Of a stretch of DNA of 17,333 nucleotides, positions 6,443-13,547 are shown piece by piece. The notes beneath the pieces were generated by a model. The model saw nothing but the letters and a program-made list of their open reading frames with translations. It searched no databases and was not told where the DNA came from. The DNA comes from JBQTHP01 sp052389755 (GTDB lineage: Bacteria > Pseudomonadota > Gammaproteobacteria > Steroidobacterales > Steroidobacteraceae). The stretch spans positions 1 to 17,333 of the forward strand of contig JBQTHP010000127.1 in assembly GCA_052389755.1 (NCBI GenBank), read 5' to 3'. A program made the translations under genes and the position numbers. How positions within the stretch are numbered: position 1 is the stretch's first letter; every line of letters starts with the position of its first letter.

Positions 6443-7569
6443 GCAGAGGTAAGGGCGCGCGAATTGCGCCGGTCGCGGAACAGCACCGGCCTCTCCACCA
6501 CGCGAGGCTGCGCGGCGCGGGCGATCGCTTCCGTCACAAGGTGATGGTGGGGCGAAAGGTCGCACACCGGGTCCGCGTTCGCCGCATCGCCGGTGAGCAG
6601 GAATGCCTGGCAGCGGCAGCCGCCGAAGTCCTTGGTCTTCTCCGGACAACTGCGGCACGGCTCCTTCATCCAGGCATCGCCGCGAAAGTGATTGAAGCCC
6701 GGCGAGTCGCGCCAGATCCACTCGACGCTTGCGTTGCGCACGCTCGGAAGCTCGAGCCCCGGCAGCATGCGCGCCGCGTGACAGGGCAGCGCGAGGCCAT
6801 CCGGCGCGATCGTAAGAAACACCGAGCCGAGGCCGTTCATGCACGCCTTGGGGCGGCGCTCGAAATAGTCCGGCACCACGAAATAGATCCGCATGCGCTC
6901 GCCGATGCGCTCGCGAAAACGCCGGGTCGTTTCCTCCGCGCGCTCGAGCTGCTCGCGGCTCGGGAGCAGCTGGTCGCGATTAGTCCACGCCCAGCCGTAA
7001 TACTGCGTGTTGGCGAGCTCGACGTACCCGGCGCCCATGCGCTCGGCCATGTCGAGAATCTCACCGACGTGGTCGATGTTGAGCCGATGGAGCACCACGT
7101 TGAGCACCATCGGATACTCATACTTCCTGATGAGTGCCGCCGCCTTCGCTTTGAGATCGAACGTGCGCGTGCTGCCGAGAAAATCGTTCAGCTCGCGCGT
7201 GCTGTCCTGAAACGATAGTTGAACGTGGTCGAGACCGGCGGCCTTGAGCGCCGCGATGCGCGCTTCGTTGAGCCCGATGCCGGAGGTGATGAGATTCGTG
7301 TAGTAGCCGAGCGCGTGCGCCTCGGCCACGATCGCTTCCAGATCGCGCCGCACGAGCGGCTCACCGCCCGAGAGCCCCAGCTGCACGGCACCGAGCGCGC
7401 GCGCTTCGCGCAGCACGCGCAGCCACTCTTCCGTCTCGAGCTCCTGCTCCACCTGCGCGAAGTCCGTGGGATTCGAGCAATACACGCAGTGCAGCGGGCA
7501 GCGATAGGTCAGCTCGAACAGCAGCCAAAGCGGCGGGCCGGGCACGCTCACGCGCGAATCTCCAGCCAT
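6439..7569 (-). CDS. pqqE: PqqE, PqqA peptide cyclase (radical SAM/SPASM)
   Basis: This enzyme forms the carbon-carbon bond between Glu16 and Tyr20 of PqqA, the first committed step of PQQ synthesis. It needs the PqqD chaperone. The 376-residue protein carries the radical SAM cluster motif CPLHCVYC (Cys24, Cys28, Cys31), the SAM-binding GGEP (68-71) and a C-terminal SPASM domain with Cys243, Cys263, Cys305, Cys308, Cys318, Cys320 and Cys336. Asp314 in KTKDFGGCRC corresponds to the aspartate reported as an auxiliary-cluster ligand in characterised PqqE. All cluster ligands are therefore intact. The start ATG lies inside the end of pqqD (22-nt overlap), and its stop overlaps the ATPase start by 4 nt. 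The C-terminal tail (about residues 350-376, rich in Arg) is not part of the core fold. Confidence 0.97.
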   Translation of the reverse strand: MAGDSRVSVPGPPLWLLFELTYRCPLHCVYCSNPTDFAQVEQELETEEWLRVLREARALGAVQLGLSGGEPLVRRDLEAIVAEAHALGYYTNLITSGIGLNEARIAALKAAGLDHVQLSFQDSTRELNDFLGSTRTFDLKAKAAALIRKYEYPMVLNVVLHRLNIDHVGEILDMAERMGAGYVELANTQYYGWAWTNRDQLLPSREQLERAEETTRRFRERIGERMRIYFVVPDYFERRPKACMNGLGSVFLTIAPDGLALPCHAARMLPGLELPSVRNASVEWIWRDSPGFNHFRGDAWMKEPCRSCPEKTKDFGGCRCQAFLLTGDAANADPVCDLSPHHHLVTEAIARAAQPRVVERPVLFRDRRNSRALTSA

Positions 7570-7826
7570 CTGTTTTGCAGCGCGATGGACACGAACGCCA
7601 TGACGTCGTCGGTGAGACCCGTCGTCCCGAAGGTCTGCTCGAGATCGGCGACGATCTCCGCGATCGTGCGCTCGCCCTCACATCGACGCAGGATCTCGCC
7701 GGCGCTGCCATTCAGCTTCACCATCCCTTCCGGATAGAGCAGCACGTGCGCGTTCTGCGCCGGCTCCCACTGCAGGCGAAAGCCACGTCCGAGCGCGGGT
7801 TTCGCGGATGTGGCGATCGCGTTCAT
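7548..7826 (-). CDS. pqqD: PqqD, PqqA-binding peptide chaperone
   Basis: This 92-residue RiPP recognition element binds PqqA and presents it to PqqE. The family core is clear: GRGFRLQWEPAQNAHVLLYP, then EGMVKLNGSAGEILRRCEGE, then the helical part ending in FVSIALQNRWLEI. The ATG at 7824-7826 overlaps the pqqC stop as ATGA, so the longer open frame upstream is a shadow of pqqC. It overlaps pqqE by 22 nt but is a separate gene; in some bacteria pqqD is fused to pqqC or pqqE. No residues appear to be missing. Confidence 0.96.
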   Translation of the reverse strand: MNAIATSAKPALGRGFRLQWEPAQNAHVLLYPEGMVKLNGSAGEILRRCEGERTIAEIVADLEQTFGTTGLTDDVMAFVSIALQNRWLEIRA

Positions 7827-8524
7827 GACTGCACGCCATAGCGCTGCGCCATCGCATCGTTCATCTGCCAGAGCACGTCGAGCTTGAACTGCAGGATCTC
7901 GAGCGCGCGTTCCTGCGCGACACGCGTAGTGAAGTACTCGAGCGTGAAGGCGCGGCTGAATTCGACATCGCGGCGAGCGAGGCTGACGCGGCTCTGGAAG
8001 TAGGTGAGGCCCGTGCGGTCGATCCATGGATAGTGCTCGGGCCAGTTGGCGAGACGCTGCTCGTGTATCGCCGGCGCGAAGAGCTCGGTGAGCGACGCGC
8101 ACACCGCCTCTTCCCAGGGCGCGTGGCGAGCAAAATTCACGTAGGCATCGACGGCGAAGCGCACGCCGGGCAGCACATCGGTGAGACTCTCCACGTGCGC
8201 GCGCGAAAGCCCGACCGCCTCGGCCAGCCGCAGCCAGGATTCGATGCCGCCCGGATCGTCGCCGTATCCGTCATGGTCGAGAATGCGTTGCACCCATATC
8301 CGGCGCACGGCGCGGACCGGACAGTTGGCGAGGATCGCCGCATCCTTGATCGGGATGCTGATCTGATAGTAGAAGCGGTTCGCGACCCAGCCCCGGATCT
8401 GCTCCTTCGATGCGGCACCGGAATTCAACATCACGTTGAAGGGATGATGGATGTGATAGCGGCTGCCCTTCTCCTGCAGGCGCCGATCGAGCTCGTCGCG
8501 GCTCCAGGCGATCGCCGCGTTCAC
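7823..8524 (-). CDS. pqqC: PqqC, pyrroloquinoline-quinone synthase
   Basis: PqqC catalyses the last step, ring closure and multi-electron oxidation of AHQQ to PQQ using O2 without a metal or cofactor. The protein has 233 residues if started at the GTG at 8522-8524, which overlaps the pqqB stop (GTGA). With this start its numbering coincides with Klebsiella pneumoniae PqqC. The active-site residues described there are all present: His24, Arg50, Tyr53, Gln54, Lys60, His84, Tyr128, His154, Arg157, Tyr175 and Arg179. Motifs include YHIHHPFN, NRFYYQISIPIKDAAIL and LTYFQSR. This agreement supports the GTG start strongly. It should be a fully active enzyme in the cytoplasm. Confidence 0.97.
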   Translation of the reverse strand: MNAAIAWSRDELDRRLQEKGSRYHIHHPFNVMLNSGAASKEQIRGWVANRFYYQISIPIKDAAILANCPVRAVRRIWVQRILDHDGYGDDPGGIESWLRLAEAVGLSRAHVESLTDVLPGVRFAVDAYVNFARHAPWEEAVCASLTELFAPAIHEQRLANWPEHYPWIDRTGLTYFQSRVSLARRDVEFSRAFTLEYFTTRVAQERALEILQFKLDVLWQMNDAMAQRYGVQS

Positions 8525-9441
8525 AGCACGATCTCCATGCCATCCCACGCGACTTCGACGCCGCGACGCGCGAGCTCCTCGCGCTCCGGCGAGTCCTCGT
8601 CGAGAATCGGATTGGTGTTGTTCACGTGGATCAGGATCCTCCGTGTATCCGGCGGCAGGCGATCCAGCCACTCGAGCATGGCGCCCTCACCGCTCTGCGG
8701 AAGATGCCCGATATCGCGCGCCCGCTTGCGCGAGACACCCAAGCGGATCATCTCGTCGTCCGTCCAGAACGTGCCGTCCACCAGCACGCACGCAGCAGAC
8801 TCCATGGCACGCCACACGCGCTCGTCGATCGCGCTCAAGCCCGGCGCGTAGAACGCGGACCGGCCCGACACCTCGTCCGAGATCTCGAGCGCGAGGTTGT
8901 CTTCGGGCGTGGGCGACTCACGGTTGGGCGAGTAGGGCGCTGGCTTGCTCGCGACCGGCAGCGCGCGCCAGCGCACGGCGTTCACACCGTCGACCTCGAA
9001 CCCGTCGCCGTCCAGATCGATGCGATGCCGCTCCACGCGACAGTAGTGCGAGAGGACATCCAGAATCGGATTGCCGCGCGTGAGATCGGCGTAGGTGCTG
9101 TCGGTGCACCAGATCGGCCACGCACGCGCGGCTTCCCTCAAGCTGTAGAGCCCGGTCGTGTGGTCGATCTGCCCGTCGCTGAGCACGATGCCAGTGATGG
9201 CGCTATCGCGCATCGCACGACCGGGCTGGAGAATGGCGTTGGCCCGAAGCTGGGCCGTGATGTCCGGCGAGGCGTTGACCAGCGCCCATGAAGCGTCATC
9301 GGTGCCCGCCACGGCAATCGAGGACTGGGTGCGCGCTCGGGTACGCATGGTCCCGCTGCGCAAACCCGCGCAGTTCCGGCAGTTGCAGTTCCACTGGGGG
9401 AAGCCGCCGCCGGCCGCGGAGCCCAACACCCTGATCTTCAC
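8521..9441 (-). CDS. pqqB: PqqB, metallo-beta-lactamase-fold PQQ biosynthesis oxygenase
   Basis: PqqB is a metallo-beta-lactamase-fold protein, reported to act as an iron-dependent hydroxylase on the cross-linked Glu-Tyr intermediate and earlier thought to aid PQQ transport. This copy has 306 residues, the usual length. It opens with MKIRVLGSAAGGGFPQWNC and the structural zinc motif CNCRNC (Cys19, Cys21, Cys24). SDGQIDH at 88-94 is the modified metal-ligand motif characteristic of PqqB rather than the usual HxHxDH. The start is GTG at 9439-9441, because it gives the canonical N-terminus. No clear Shine-Dalgarno precedes it, only a T-run and the hairpin that follows pqqA. Its stop overlaps the pqqC start by 4 nt. 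Confidence 0.96.
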   Translation of the reverse strand: MKIRVLGSAAGGGFPQWNCNCRNCAGLRSGTMRTRARTQSSIAVAGTDDASWALVNASPDITAQLRANAILQPGRAMRDSAITGIVLSDGQIDHTTGLYSLREAARAWPIWCTDSTYADLTRGNPILDVLSHYCRVERHRIDLDGDGFEVDGVNAVRWRALPVASKPAPYSPNRESPTPEDNLALEISDEVSGRSAFYAPGLSAIDERVWRAMESAACVLVDGTFWTDDEMIRLGVSRKRARDIGHLPQSGEGAMLEWLDRLPPDTRRILIHVNNTNPILDEDSPEREELARRGVEVAWDGMEIVL

Positions 9442-9442
9442 G

Positions 9443-9476
9443 AAAAATTGGGCGCGGCCCGCTTGCGGCGGGCCGC
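9443..9476 (-). terminator. Hairpin plus T-run between pqqA and pqqB (attenuator-like)
   Basis: Read on the minus strand, GCGGCCCGC (9468-9476), a 5-nt loop and GCGGGCCGC (9454-9462) form a perfect 9-bp all-GC stem. Six bases later comes TTTTT (9443-9447), directly before the pqqB GTG. This is like a leaky intrinsic terminator or a stabilising 3' end for a short pqqA transcript. The 6-nt gap before the T-run makes it weaker than a standard terminator. Confidence 0.62.
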
Positions 9477-9488
9477 CGCCCGCCGGCT

Positions 9489-9563
9489 TCAGCGATTGGC
9501 GATGTACATCGTGATTTCCATGCCGTACCGGAAATCAGTCGCCATCGGTGTTTCCCATTTCAT
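9489..9563 (-). CDS. pqqA: PqqA, PQQ precursor peptide (24 aa)
   Basis: This tiny gene encodes the ribosomal precursor of PQQ. The C-terminal part reads DFRYGMEITMYIANR, with Glu16 and Tyr20 in the E-x-x-x-Y arrangement; these two residues become the PQQ skeleton. Length (24 aa) and the pattern W..P..TD.R.G.E.T.Y...R match known PqqA peptides. The ATG at 9561-9563 has a Shine-Dalgarno AGGTGA at 9570-9575 with 6-nt spacing. It is the first gene of the operon, followed by the GC-rich hairpin and pqqB, as expected for a peptide needed in molar excess over the enzymes. A long open frame on the plus strand covers the same bases but is only the upstream extension of the kinase frame. Confidence 0.96.
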   Translation of the reverse strand: MKWETPMATDFRYGMEITMYIANR

Positions 9564-9765
9564 GAAGGTTCACCTCGTCAGTTGCGCCGACGGCCAGGGG
9601 GTGCCGTCGGGTGCCATCGTGCGCGAGCTGCGGGCCGCGGCGAAACGGGACGATCATGAATCTCGCCTCATGATTTTCATGAGACGAAAGCGCGTGCTGC
9701 GCCGCCGCAGTGCGCCGCTGCTAACATCCGGCGGCCAGCGATCGCACCGACAGGAGCTGTCACCG
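9564..9765. promoter_or_regulatory. Divergent regulatory region between pqqA and the two-component system
   Basis: These 202 bp separate the pqqA start (leftwards) from the kinase start (rightwards), so both promoters must lie here or within the flanking genes. TCATGA, itself a palindrome, occurs at 9654-9659, 9668-9673 and 9677-9682. The last two form CTCATGA-TTT-TCATGAG (9667-9683), a perfect 7-bp inverted repeat. I could not identify confident -35/-10 or -24/-12 boxes for either direction. Confidence 0.55.
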
Positions 9766-11118
9766 GTGAAGCTGCGGACACGCCTGAATCTCGTGGTGGC
9801 CGGCCTGACCGCCGCCTTCGTGATCGTGCTGGTCGCGGCGCAGATCCGCAGCACCCGTGCTTCCATTCGGGAGGAGATTACGGCGGCGAATCGTGTCGCT
9901 GCGCAGCTCTTGCGTCCGCTCGCAGCCGTCTATTCGCAGGAAGGTGGCCCGCAGCTGCTGCTGCAGTTCCTGGAGCAGCTCGGGCGCGTTCGCGCCAACG
10001 AAATCAGCCTCGAGTCTGCGACGGGTGAGGTGTACTACCGCTCGCCGCCGCCCACCTGGAAGGCGGGGCGCGAGGTGCCGACCTGGTTTGAACGGCTGCT
10101 GGCGCCGCCGCCTGCGAGGCAGATGTTTCCGATGCCCGGCGGCGTTCGGTTAGTCGTGGAAGCAAACTCGTCGCGCGCGCTGCTCGACGCCTGGGACGAC
10201 TTCGCGCGGCTCGCCGTCGTGGCGGTGATCATGCTCGTCGTCGCCAACGGACTCGCATTCTGGTTGGTGGGCCGCGCGCTCGCGCCCTTTCCCGTGATCG
10301 TCAGAGGTCTGGAACGGATCCAGCGAGGTGATCTCCGATTTCGCCTCCCGGCGCTGAGCGGATCGGAAGCACAGGCCATCGGCGCGGCGTTCAACGGCAT
10401 GGCCCAGGCGGTTGAAGACAAGGTGCAGGTTGAGACCAAGGCGCGCGAGGCGGAGACGCGGCTCGAGGAACGGCGCGAGCTGGCGCATGTCGTGGAGCAG
10501 CGCGTCGAAGAGGAGCGGCGCCTCATCGCACACGAGCTGCACGATGAGTTCGGCCAGTCCGTCACCGCGATCCGCAGCCTCGCGCTTGCGATCGCGACGC
10601 AGGCGGGCGCGCACGATCCGGCGACGGACAAGGCGGCACGCCTGATCTCCCAGGAGGCAGGCAGTCTGTACGATGCGATGCACGGCCTGATTCCGCGGCT
10701 GATGCCGCTGTCACTCGATACGCTCGGCCTCGCCGAAACTCTCGAGAACCTCGTGAGAGACTGGCAGCGCCGCTATCCCTCCGTCGCGCTGTCCGTGCGG
10801 CACGATCTGTCGGCCGATCTTGGCCCGAGCCTGACGCTCGCGATCTACCGCGTAGTGCAGGAGGGCCTGATCAACGCCCTACGTCACGCGCAGGCCTCGA
10901 GCGTGGACATCAGCGTGCAATCCAGTGCAGATCGCATCGTCGTGACGGTCAACGACGATGGCATCGGACTCCCGCCAGACTGGTCGCGACCCGGCCACTT
11001 CGGTCTGCGCGGGCTGACGGAACGCGTCGAGCGCCTGGGAGGTGTGGTGAGCGTTGGAAGCCGCGAGCCGCGCGGCACGCGTCTCACCGCGGAAATTCCG
11101 CTGACGGGACGCGCATGA
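9766..11118 (+). CDS. Sensor histidine kinase, NarL/UhpB (HisKA_3) type
   Basis: This 450-residue kinase is encoded divergently from pqqA. TM1 lies at about 9-26 (LVVAGLTAAFVIVLVAAQ), a periplasmic domain at about 27-148 and TM2 at about 149-169. A HAMP linker follows to about 222, then a charged coiled coil. The HisKA_3 box is EERRLIAHELHDEFGQS with the probable phosphorylated His259. The ATPase domain has its N-box at QEGLINALRHAQAS (365-378) and G-boxes NDDGIGLP and HFGLRGLTERV. The GTG at 9766 is chosen because CAGGAG at 9751-9756 is a good Shine-Dalgarno and the first membrane helix follows at once. The frame is open further upstream, but that part is antisense to pqqA. The stop overlaps the regulator gene as ATGA. 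The sensed signal is unknown; position suggests control of PQQ synthesis. Confidence 0.92.
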   Translation: MKLRTRLNLVVAGLTAAFVIVLVAAQIRSTRASIREEITAANRVAAQLLRPLAAVYSQEGGPQLLLQFLEQLGRVRANEISLESATGEVYYRSPPPTWKAGREVPTWFERLLAPPPARQMFPMPGGVRLVVEANSSRALLDAWDDFARLAVVAVIMLVVANGLAFWLVGRALAPFPVIVRGLERIQRGDLRFRLPALSGSEAQAIGAAFNGMAQAVEDKVQVETKAREAETRLEERRELAHVVEQRVEEERRLIAHELHDEFGQSVTAIRSLALAIATQAGAHDPATDKAARLISQEAGSLYDAMHGLIPRLMPLSLDTLGLAETLENLVRDWQRRYPSVALSVRHDLSADLGPSLTLAIYRVVQEGLINALRHAQASSVDISVQSSADRIVVTVNDDGIGLPPDWSRPGHFGLRGLTERVERLGGVVSVGSREPRGTRLTAEIPLTGRA

Positions 11119-11750
11119 TCCGCGTGATGCTGGTGGACGATCATGCAGTGGTTCGCACGGGATTTCGCCTCCTGCTGCAGGCGCAGGCGGATGTCGAGGT
11201 GGTCGCCGAGGCTGAATCGGGCGAGGCGGCGTGTCAGCGTTACCTCGAGGTCGCGCCTGATGTCCTGGTGATGGACCTCGCGATGCCCGGCATGGGAGGC
11301 CTCGAGGCCCTGCGCCGCATTCGCGCCCGGCACCCGCAGGCCCGAGTGCTCGCGCTTTCCGCTCATGACGATCCCATGCATGCCCGGCGGGCGCTCAACG
11401 AGGGCGCGCTCGGTTTTCTTTCGAAGCGCGGCGCACCGGAAGCCCTCATCGAGGCCGTAACGTGCGTCGCCGCCGGCCGGCGCTACATCGATGCGGACAT
11501 CGCGCAGAAGCTCGTGCTCGAGGACGTGGACGGCGGGGCGAAATCGCCGGTGGAGCGGCTGTCGGAGCGCGAGTTCGACGTATTCCTGCGGCTCGCGAAC
11601 GGCGCAACGGTTCAGAAGATCGCCGAAGACCTCAAGCTCTCCGCCTCGACCGTCGGCACGCACCTCTACAACATCAAGCAGAAGCTCGCGGTCGCCAATC
11701 AATCGGAGCTGACGTTGATCGCCATCCGGCATGGGCTGATCGAGGCTTGA
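11115..11750 (+). CDS. Response regulator, NarL/LuxR-type DNA-binding
   Basis: This 211-residue partner of the kinase has a receiver domain at about 1-118 with acidic pocket Asp8/Asp9 (MLVDDH), phosphoacceptor Asp54 (VLVMDLAMPGM), Ser82 in LALSAHDD and Lys104 in FLSKRG. The C-terminal LuxR helix-turn-helix at about 147-208 reads LSEREFDVFLRLANGATVQK, then IAEDLKLSASTVGTHLYNIK. Both domains look intact. Translation is coupled to the kinase by a 4-nt overlap. It should bind short inverted sites near its targets. The TCATGA palindromes in the divergent region upstream are the obvious candidates, and pqqA the obvious target, but that is inference. Confidence 0.93.
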   Translation: MIRVMLVDDHAVVRTGFRLLLQAQADVEVVAEAESGEAACQRYLEVAPDVLVMDLAMPGMGGLEALRRIRARHPQARVLALSAHDDPMHARRALNEGALGFLSKRGAPEALIEAVTCVAAGRRYIDADIAQKLVLEDVDGGAKSPVERLSEREFDVFLRLANGATVQKIAEDLKLSASTVGTHLYNIKQKLAVANQSELTLIAIRHGLIEA

Positions 11751-11809
11751 TTCATCGCTCGCGTTCAGGCGGAGTACTATCATCAACCGGTCGAGCGGAG
11801 GACGAGTCT

Positions 11810-12583
11810 ATGGCTATCTCGATTCACTGGGGCCGGCAGTCCCGCGTTCAGGTTCACGTTCGCACGGTCGAAGCGTTGCGGCCGCTGCAGTGGCTCGCAC
11901 GAGGCTGGCAGGATCTACGCGCTCATTGGCGTATCAGTCTCGCGCATGGCTTGCTGCTCACCGCTGCAGGCGCAATTCTGGTGATGCTCGGCAGTACGCA
12001 TCCGTACTTGATTGCGGCCGCGATCACCGGGTTTCTCCTGGTCGGTCCCGTAATGACGACCGGTGTCATGGAAGTGTCCCGTCGTGCGCACGCAGGCGAA
12101 CCGGTGAGCTTCGACGCTTCGCTGGAGGGCTACACGCGCAACCGATCCGCGCTGTTCGATTTCGCCATGACCCTCGCGGTCATCGCCGTGCTCTGGTTCC
12201 TGGCGTCGGAGATCCTGCTGCGCTCGATGTTCGACATGGAATCGCCGACATTGGGCCAGGTGCTGTACGACGGTGTTCTGCAGGCGGCCAGCGGCGCACA
12301 GGTTCTGGCGTACGTCCTGATCGGCGGCGCGCTCGCGGCGCTCATTTTCGTGCTCTCCGCAGTATCAGTACCGCTCATCATCGACCGGCCCGCGTCGGCC
12401 GGTGATGCCATGCGCATAAGCCTGCGAGCGGTCTTCGCGAATCTGCCGGCAATGCTGATCTGGAGCGTCATGCTCGTCGTGCTGACGGCGATCGGTTTCG
12501 CGACGCTGCTGGTCGGCATGATCTGGATCGCGCCGCTGCTCGGCCATGCTACCTGGCACGCTTACCGGGATCTGATCGAGTGA
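11810..12583 (+). CDS. DUF2189 family integral membrane protein
   Basis: This 257-residue membrane protein has about five hydrophobic segments, near 43-60, 63-84, 117-135, 164-187 and 213-240. The polar N-terminus of about 40 residues (VRTVEALRPLQWLARGWQDL) and the conserved stretches VPLIIDRP and LLGHATWHAYRDLIE are what I recognise as DUF2189; no function is established for that family. The ATG at 11810 has an excellent Shine-Dalgarno GGAGGA (11797-11802, 7-nt spacing), so the long upstream extension of the frame inside the response regulator gene is a shadow. It begins 59 nt after the regulator and could be co-transcribed. Its 3' end overlaps the convergent beta-propeller gene by 22 nt. 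Confidence 0.82.
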   Translation: MAISIHWGRQSRVQVHVRTVEALRPLQWLARGWQDLRAHWRISLAHGLLLTAAGAILVMLGSTHPYLIAAAITGFLLVGPVMTTGVMEVSRRAHAGEPVSFDASLEGYTRNRSALFDFAMTLAVIAVLWFLASEILLRSMFDMESPTLGQVLYDGVLQAASGAQVLAYVLIGGALAALIFVLSAVSVPLIIDRPASAGDAMRISLRAVFANLPAMLIWSVMLVVLTAIGFATLLVGMIWIAPLLGHATWHAYRDLIE

Positions 12584-13515
12584 CTCGAGCCGAGGCCACG
12601 TCCAAGGCCGGAAGACGCGATAGGCGTGACTGCACCATCCCGCGACACCTTGCGAACGCGCGGCAGCCAGTCCTGTGCTCGTTCAACCTCGATGTAGTGA
12701 TACTCGAGCACGTACAAGTCGCCCCCCGCCAAGGCAACACCCGTCGGGGACCAGGATTCTGATGAACGCAGCACCACCGAAACGTTGCCGGTCGGAGTGA
12801 TGCTGAGCACCGCGCTGCAACCAGAGGCCGCGACGTAAATCGTATCGTCCGGCGCCACGTCGAGACCACGCAGCGCAGGCCCGATTCGCTCGTCCGACGC
12901 GGCGCGAGGACGAAGGCATTCGGGGACGGTGATGAGGTCCACAACCGAAGCTACTGAACCATCCACACCAATACGCCTGAGCGCGTCTTTCTCGGCGTAG
13001 TAGAGCGTGCCGTCGCGACCAGTGGCCAGCCCATGGATCCAGCGTGCGCGCACGGGCTTTCCGTCCGGTCCGATCTCCATCGCGACCGGAAGAGTGGCAA
13101 ACGAGGAGGGTTTCCCCAGAGGTACCAAGCGCATCATGTGGACGTGACCGTCGCGTGCGGCCTGCGGGTAGTAAAGCGCGCCATCACGCCCGAGGGTCAC
13201 GGGGAAGCTGCTGGCCAGAAGCAGGCTCGGGCGTGCCCCTACCACCTCGATCACACCGTCAGGAAACCGCGGCCAACGCTGTCCAACGAAGCGTCCTTCG
13301 GGATCGAGGATCATGAAGTGATATCCGGATCCCGGGCGACGGACCAGGTGACCCTGGCGATCCACCTTGAACGCGCCGACTCCGGTGTGAACGAAGTACA
13401 CCTCTCCTTGGCTGTCGACGGCGATTCCCGACCCCGGGTGTGCGCAAGCGATTGGTGCCCCGAGGAGTGCCGCCAGGAATGGGCCGGCGATCAGCGAGGC
13501 ATGTCCGACTGTCAT
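12562..13515 (-). CDS. Secreted NHL/SMP-30-type beta-propeller protein
   Basis: Taken from the ATG at 13513-13515 this is a 317-residue exported protein with signal peptide ASLIAGPFLAALLGAPIACA. The mature part shows repeated propeller blades of the form G(I/L)A.(D/G)..G.(V/L)Y(F/Y): GIAVDSQGEVYFVHTGVGAF, GRDGALYYPQ, GLATGRDGTLYYAEKDALRR, GLDVAPDDTIYVAASGCSAV, GVALAGGDLYVLEY. This fits NHL or SMP-30/gluconolactonase-like propellers, which may be enzymes or binding scaffolds; I see no clear catalytic motif. A GTG start 10 codons upstream is possible but would put basic residues ahead of the signal peptide. It starts 32 nt after the ferritin-like gene, so the two are probably co-transcribed. 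Its end overlaps the convergent DUF2189 gene by 22 nt. Confidence 0.72.
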   Translation of the reverse strand: MTVGHASLIAGPFLAALLGAPIACAHPGSGIAVDSQGEVYFVHTGVGAFKVDRQGHLVRRPGSGYHFMILDPEGRFVGQRWPRFPDGVIEVVGARPSLLLASSFPVTLGRDGALYYPQAARDGHVHMMRLVPLGKPSSFATLPVAMEIGPDGKPVRARWIHGLATGRDGTLYYAEKDALRRIGVDGSVASVVDLITVPECLRPRAASDERIGPALRGLDVAPDDTIYVAASGCSAVLSITPTGNVSVVLRSSESWSPTGVALAGGDLYVLEYHYIEVERAQDWLPRVRKVSRDGAVTPIASSGLGRGLGSSHSIRSR

Positions 13516-13547
13516 ACGCTTACGGTACCCGAAGATAGGGACCACCT

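Noticed and set aside
5513..6844. Longer ABC ATPase frame reaching 6844
   Set aside because: The extra part is the pqqE sequence in another frame. The ATG at 6442 gives the standard ATPase start and an ATGA overlap.
8033..8851. 272-residue plus-strand open frame
   Set aside because: It is antisense to pqqC and pqqB, which have complete conserved motifs.
9600..9625. Possible sigma-54 promoter for pqqA (TGGCAC followed by CCGACGGCA on the minus strand)
   Set aside because: The -12 element is GGCA rather than TTGC, so it does not meet the consensus.
9448..9765. N-terminal extension of the kinase frame
   Set aside because: It is antisense to pqqA. The GTG at 9766 has a good Shine-Dalgarno and gives a normal kinase N-terminus.
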